A program made the translations under genes and the position numbers. Below are positions 61,136 through 64,000 of a DNA stretch of 64,000 nucleotides, one piece after another. The DNA is from Nonomuraea pusilla (GTDB taxonomy: Bacteria > Actinomycetota > Actinomycetes > Streptosporangiales > Streptosporangiaceae): contig NZ_FOBF01000010.1 in assembly GCF_900109355.1 (NCBI RefSeq), positions 186,001 through 250,000 on the forward strand. Reading direction: 5' to 3'. The stretch's first letter is position 1. Every line of letters begins with the position of its first letter. The notes beneath the pieces are model-generated. The model searched no databases. It saw only the letters and a list, made by a program, of their open reading frames with translations, and had not been told where the DNA came from.

Positions 61136-61927
61136 TCAGTGATCGGGGTGCAGCGAGCCGCCGATGTACATCGACGCCAGCATCGCGAAGAGGAACGCCT
61201 GCAGGAACTGGATGAACATCTCGAACGCCGTGAAGACGATGGTCATCACGACACCGATGACGCCGACGCCGGCACCCAGCGGGGTGAGCTTCTCGAACAG
61301 GAACCAGAAACCGACCATGCTGAAGAAGGCGAGCAGCATGTGACCGGCGAACATGTTCGCGAAGAGTCGGACGGCGTGGGTGAACGGCGCGATGATCAGG
61401 TTCGACAGGAACTCGATCGGCGAGAGCAGCAGGTAGATCGGCTTGGGCAGCCCCGGCGGGAACATCAGGTTCTTGAAGTAGCCGACCGGGCCCTGGTGCT
61501 TCATGCCGAGGTAGACCTTGAGCACGTAGATGGAGCCCGCGAGAACGGCCGGGAACGCGATGTGCGAGGCCACGGGGAACTGGGCGATCGGGATGACGCC
61601 CATGATGTTCCAGATGAAGACCAGGAAGAACAGCGTCAGCAGCAGGCCCATCCACCGGTCGGCGTCCTTGCCCAGGAAGGGCCGGGCGACCTGGTCGCGG
61701 ACGAACATGTAGCCGTACTCCATGACGTTCTGGAGGCGCCCAGGCACGATCTTCGGGTTGGCGAACGCTCCCCAGCACAGGCCGATCACGAGGATCGCGC
61801 TGAGCATCGCGAGCAGAACCGGCTTGGTGAACCAGTCGACGCCCGGGATGATGGGGGGCAGGTTGAACAGCTCATCAGGCGTAGGCGCCCCGAACTCATC
61901 AGAGGCTAGGACCGTCAGCGCACTCAC
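61136..61927 (-). CDS. atpB: ATP synthase a subunit
   Basis: The 263-residue membrane protein has about six helices, the essential Arg in PFTHAVRLFANMFAGH and the C-terminal FEMFIQFLQAFLFAMLASMYIGG. It provides the half-channels for protons. The start is GTG at 61927. Confidence 0.97.
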   Translation of the reverse strand: MSALTVLASDEFGAPTPDELFNLPPIIPGVDWFTKPVLLAMLSAILVIGLCWGAFANPKIVPGRLQNVMEYGYMFVRDQVARPFLGKDADRWMGLLLTLFFLVFIWNIMGVIPIAQFPVASHIAFPAVLAGSIYVLKVYLGMKHQGPVGYFKNLMFPPGLPKPIYLLLSPIEFLSNLIIAPFTHAVRLFANMFAGHMLLAFFSMVGFWFLFEKLTPLGAGVGVIGVVMTIVFTAFEMFIQFLQAFLFAMLASMYIGGSLHPDH

Positions 61928-61994
61928 GCGGCGTTCCCTTCAACGTCGTAGTGGATCACAAGGGTTTCCTCAGCGAAGTCATCGCTGCGTCGGG

Positions 61995-62210
61995 CTAGCG
62001 ACTGAACTTCCGGTAGGCCAGATAGCCGGCGAGCACCAGCCCCAGGATGATGCCTATGGGGAAGAACGCGGACATGCCGAGCCATCGGTCCAGCAACCAC
62101 CCGATGCCTCCGTAGACCGCCATCCCGGCGAGCAGATAGCTGGGGATCGACCACATGGCGTCGGCGAAGTCGCGACCGTCGTTCTCGGGCCGGCGTTCCT
62201 GTTCGCTCAT
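61995..62210 (-). CDS. AtpZ/AtpI-like small membrane protein
   Basis: The 71-residue protein has two membrane helices (AMWSIPSYLLAGMAVYGGIGWLLDRWLGM and FFPIGIILGLVLAGYLAYRKF) of the ATPase_gene1/AtpZ type, often encoded before atpB. Proteins of this kind are proposed to aid Fo assembly or cation uptake. The ATG at 62210 has no clear ribosome binding site; a TTG at 62234 is in frame. Confidence 0.8.
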   Translation of the reverse strand: MSEQERRPENDGRDFADAMWSIPSYLLAGMAVYGGIGWLLDRWLGMSAFFPIGIILGLVLAGYLAYRKFSR

Positions 62211-62275
62211 CGCGGGGCCGACGATAGCAGGCAAGTAGAGGGCTAGTCATATCGGACCCCGCCCCTTTACCAGGC

Positions 62276-62698
62276 TCATGAGTCGCTCTTCCCGGGCACG
62301 CGGGCGTCGGGGTCGACATAGAGCATTTTCGTCTTCATGAAGGCGCGCACCTCGAAGGCCGTCCACACGATCGTGCACACGACCACCGTCCAGGCGAACG
62401 CCTTGGGATTCCACGCCGTCGTGTCGCCGAAGGTCGCCAGCATCAGCATGATGACGACGACCTTGACGAGATAGCTCCCCATGGCGGCCATGGCCATCAT
62501 CTGCGGCGAGACGCGCGCGGCGTAGGAGACCACCACGACGCTGACGCTGAAGAAGACGCCGACGAGCAGGGCGCCGACGGCGGCGCCGATCGCCCCCTTG
62601 CCACCCGCCAGGAGGAACGCCACGAGCAGGGCGACCACCCCGACCCCGAGGGTCGGAAGCGCGGCGCTCTTCAGTACGCGCACGTCGTTGGCCTGCAT
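62276..62698 (-). CDS. atpI: ATP synthase protein I homologue
   Basis: The 140-residue membrane protein has four helices (LPTLGVGVVALLVAFLLAGG, AVGALLVGVFFSVSVVVVS, GSYLVKVVVIMLMLATFG, FAWTVVVCTIVWTAFEV) and sits first in the atp cluster, like Rv1303. AtpI is thought to assist c-ring assembly. GGAG is five bases before the ATG. Confidence 0.85.
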   Translation of the reverse strand: MQANDVRVLKSAALPTLGVGVVALLVAFLLAGGKGAIGAAVGALLVGVFFSVSVVVVSYAARVSPQMMAMAAMGSYLVKVVVIMLMLATFGDTTAWNPKAFAWTVVVCTIVWTAFEVRAFMKTKMLYVDPDARVPGKSDS

Positions 62699-62829
62699 CG
62701 GAGCTCCATCAGCTAGTTATCAAGCGAGCGTTTGCTACCTTCAGGACCTGTACGTCCGAAGGCCCCTGCTCGTGAAAGATATCACAAGCTCACGGAAGAC
62801 CGCTTTTACCTGCCGTTTCTAGTTCCCGA
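62699..62829. other. intergenic region between wecA-like gene and atpI
   Basis: The 131 bp contain AT-rich stretches (AAAGATATCACAAGCTC) that could hold the atp operon promoter on the reverse strand. No hexamer pair is convincing and I see no terminator of note. Confidence 0.4.
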
Positions 62830-64000
62830 TCAAGAACTACGCGGAAAGGCAGGAATGACCGGATTGCCCTCGGCGCTCGCACGCTCCTGACCTGCGGGGC
62901 CGCCGGACGGCGGCATCCGCCGCCTGACCTCGCCCTCCGGCAGGACCGGCGGCATCGGGCCGGTGGGCGGGCCGTCGTCGTCGTGGTCGCCGTCACGCGG
63001 AGCGGCGGGCGTCCCGCCCCGGCCCCTCCAGCGGGGCGCCGCCATGAGCACGAGCACGACCACCGCGAGCACGATCACCACGGGGAACAGCAGCACGGGG
63101 ACGCCGATCGTCGACAGCGCCACGATGCCGAAGGCGAAGATGAACGCCCACGCGTACATGATGAGCACCGAGCGGCGGTGCGAGTGGCCGATGTCGAGCA
63201 GGCGGTGGTGCAGGTGGCCGCGGTCGGGCGCGAACGGCGAGAGACCCTGCGACGTGCGCCGCACCACCGCCGTCGTCAGGTCGACCAGCGGGAGCACCAG
63301 CACCGCCGCCGGCAGGATGAGCGGCAGCAGCACCGGGACCTTGTTCATGTCCTCGATGACCGCCGGGTCGAGCGGTGTGACCGTGACGATCGAGGAGGCG
63401 AGCACCAGGCCGATCAGCATCGCGCCCGTGTCGCCCATGAAGATCTTCGCCGGGTGGAAGTTGTGCGGCAGGAAGCCCAGGCAGGTGCCTATCAGGATGG
63501 ACGCGATGGCGGCCGTGGTCGTGATGTTCGTGCCGCTGATGCTCTGCGACAGGAAGATCGAGTACGCCCATGTGGCCATGGCGGCGATGCAGACGATGCC
63601 GGCGGCCAGGCCGTCGAGCCCGTCGACGAAGTTCACGGCGTTGATCGTCACGACCACGACCAGGATGGTGATGACCGTGCTCAGCGTGTAGTCGAGGCTG
63701 GTGGAACCACCCCAGTCCTTCGGCAGCGGCAGGTACACCAGGCGCAGGTCCGAGTAGACCAGCACGCCCGCCGCCGCGATCTGGCCCCCGAGCTTGATGA
63801 AGGCGTCCATGCCCCACCAGTCGTCGAGGAACCCCGTCAGCGTGATCAGGGCGCCCGCCACGATCAGCGCCACCACCGGATGGCCGTCGGACTCCTTCAG
63901 CGCCTGGCCCGTGTGGCTCAGCTGGTTCGCCACCAGCAGGCCCGCGACCAGGCCGCCGTACATCGCCAGACCGCCCAGCCTGGGCGTCGGCGTGGTGTGC
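62830..64000 (-). CDS. undecaprenyl-phosphate GlcNAc-1-phosphate transferase (WecA/Rfe/TagO type), 5' end beyond window
   Basis: The frame is open to the right edge, so the N-terminus is missing; the visible part starts HTTPTPRLGGLAMYGG. It has about nine helices, NFVDGLDGLAAG (catalytic Asp region), LPHNFHPAKIFMGDTGAMLIGL and the cytosolic PDRGHLHHRLLDIGHSHR. These enzymes move a sugar phosphate to undecaprenyl phosphate to start arabinogalactan-, teichoic- or surface-glycan synthesis. Rv1302 lies at the same place before atpI. The Met at 63963 is internal. A ~70-residue Pro/Gly/Arg-rich tail follows the last helix. Confidence 0.93.
   Translation of the reverse strand, partial: HTTPTPRLGGLAMYGGLVAGLLVANQLSHTGQALKESDGHPVVALIVAGALITLTGFLDDWWGMDAFIKLGGQIAAAGVLVYSDLRLVYLPLPKDWGGSTSLDYTLSTVITILVVVVTINAVNFVDGLDGLAAGIVCIAAMATWAYSIFLSQSISGTNITTTAAIASILIGTCLGFLPHNFHPAKIFMGDTGAMLIGLVLASSIVTVTPLDPAVIEDMNKVPVLLPLILPAAVLVLPLVDLTTAVVRRTSQGLSPFAPDRGHLHHRLLDIGHSHRRSVLIMYAWAFIFAFGIVALSTIGVPVLLFPVVIVLAVVVLVLMAAPRWRGRGGTPAAPRDGDHDDDGPPTGPMPPVLPEGEVRRRMPPSGGPAGQERASAEGNPVIPAFPRSS

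Overview
The window is chromosomal DNA from a high-GC actinobacterium, almost certainly a filamentous one. Evidence for this is the mismatch endonuclease NucS, the CysO-CysM-Mec cysteine pathway, a ClpS/DUF2017 pair, an actinobacterial-length fused-type ATP synthase delta subunit, and a FilP/Scy-like coiled-coil protein beside methylmalonyl-CoA epimerase and thiolase as in Streptomyces. The gene order recalls both the Mycobacterium tuberculosis Rv1302-Rv1341 region and Streptomyces SCO536x-SCO539x. A member of Streptosporangiales is a reasonable guess, but the genus cannot be fixed from this sequence alone. I see no CRISPR array, insertion sequence, phage, tRNA or rRNA.

Layout. 1-1513: the 5' part of a repeat-rich reverse-strand gene that runs off the left edge. 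1.6-7.7 kb: molybdopterin oxidoreductase, rdgB, rph, an inserted MFS gene, an Rv1339-type metallo-beta-lactamase-fold protein and murI. 7.8-15 kb: a thioesterase-like gene, a DUF3352 membrane protein, then the cysM-cysO-mec-DUF2017-clpS cluster facing pncB-pncA. 15-23.3 kb: small membrane protein, STAS protein, SF2 helicase, proline-rich membrane protein, MFS exporter, secreted M43 protease and DUF3039. 23.4-29 kb: two divergent TetR/MFS-exporter pairs, with YqgE and an LPFTG surface protein between them. 29-33.5 kb: the glycerol locus (IclR/GylR-type regulator, glpK, glpD and an unknown gene). 33.5-39.7 kb: malic enzyme, a cytidylate-kinase-like protein, a thioredoxin-fold protein without CXXC, a MarR regulator, two membrane proteins and a 50-residue protein. 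40-49 kb: thiolase, mce, filP-like gene, AI-2E-type permease, two alpha/beta hydrolases, SDR, a zinc-ribbon protein, 3-hydroxyacyl-CoA dehydrogenase and nucS. 49.5-54.9 kb: TetR, STAS, histidine kinase with an ABC-2 exporter, and a PduO-type adenosyltransferase. 54.5-62.7 kb: DUF2550 and the complete atpI-B-E-F-H-A-G-D-C operon. 62.8-64 kb: the 3' part of a WecA/Rfe-type transferase.

How the genes work together. Cysteine synthesis: CysO carries sulfur as a thiocarboxylate, CysM adds O-phosphoserine and Mec releases cysteine. NAD salvage: PncA deamidates nicotinamide and PncB converts nicotinate to NaMN. Glycerol catabolism: GlpK then GlpD, with a strong promoter followed by a perfect palindrome upstream. 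Wall and glycan precursors: MurI and the WecA-like enzyme. Energy: the F1Fo ATP synthase. Acyl-CoA metabolism: thiolase, epimerase and 3-hydroxyacyl-CoA dehydrogenase.

The most notable feature is regulatory. About eleven genes have no Shine-Dalgarno sequence (or only a doubtful one) but have a TANNNT -10 hexamer 6-8 nt before an ATG or GTG, the signature of leaderless transcription. In three of these the -10 begins with the TAG stop codon of the upstream gene. Other clear signals are a duplicated 20-bp TetR operator, a perfect 15-bp palindrome before glpK, a nested inverted-repeat element at 15.06-15.10 kb and several strong terminators. I found no convincing novel multi-gene defence or biosynthetic system.
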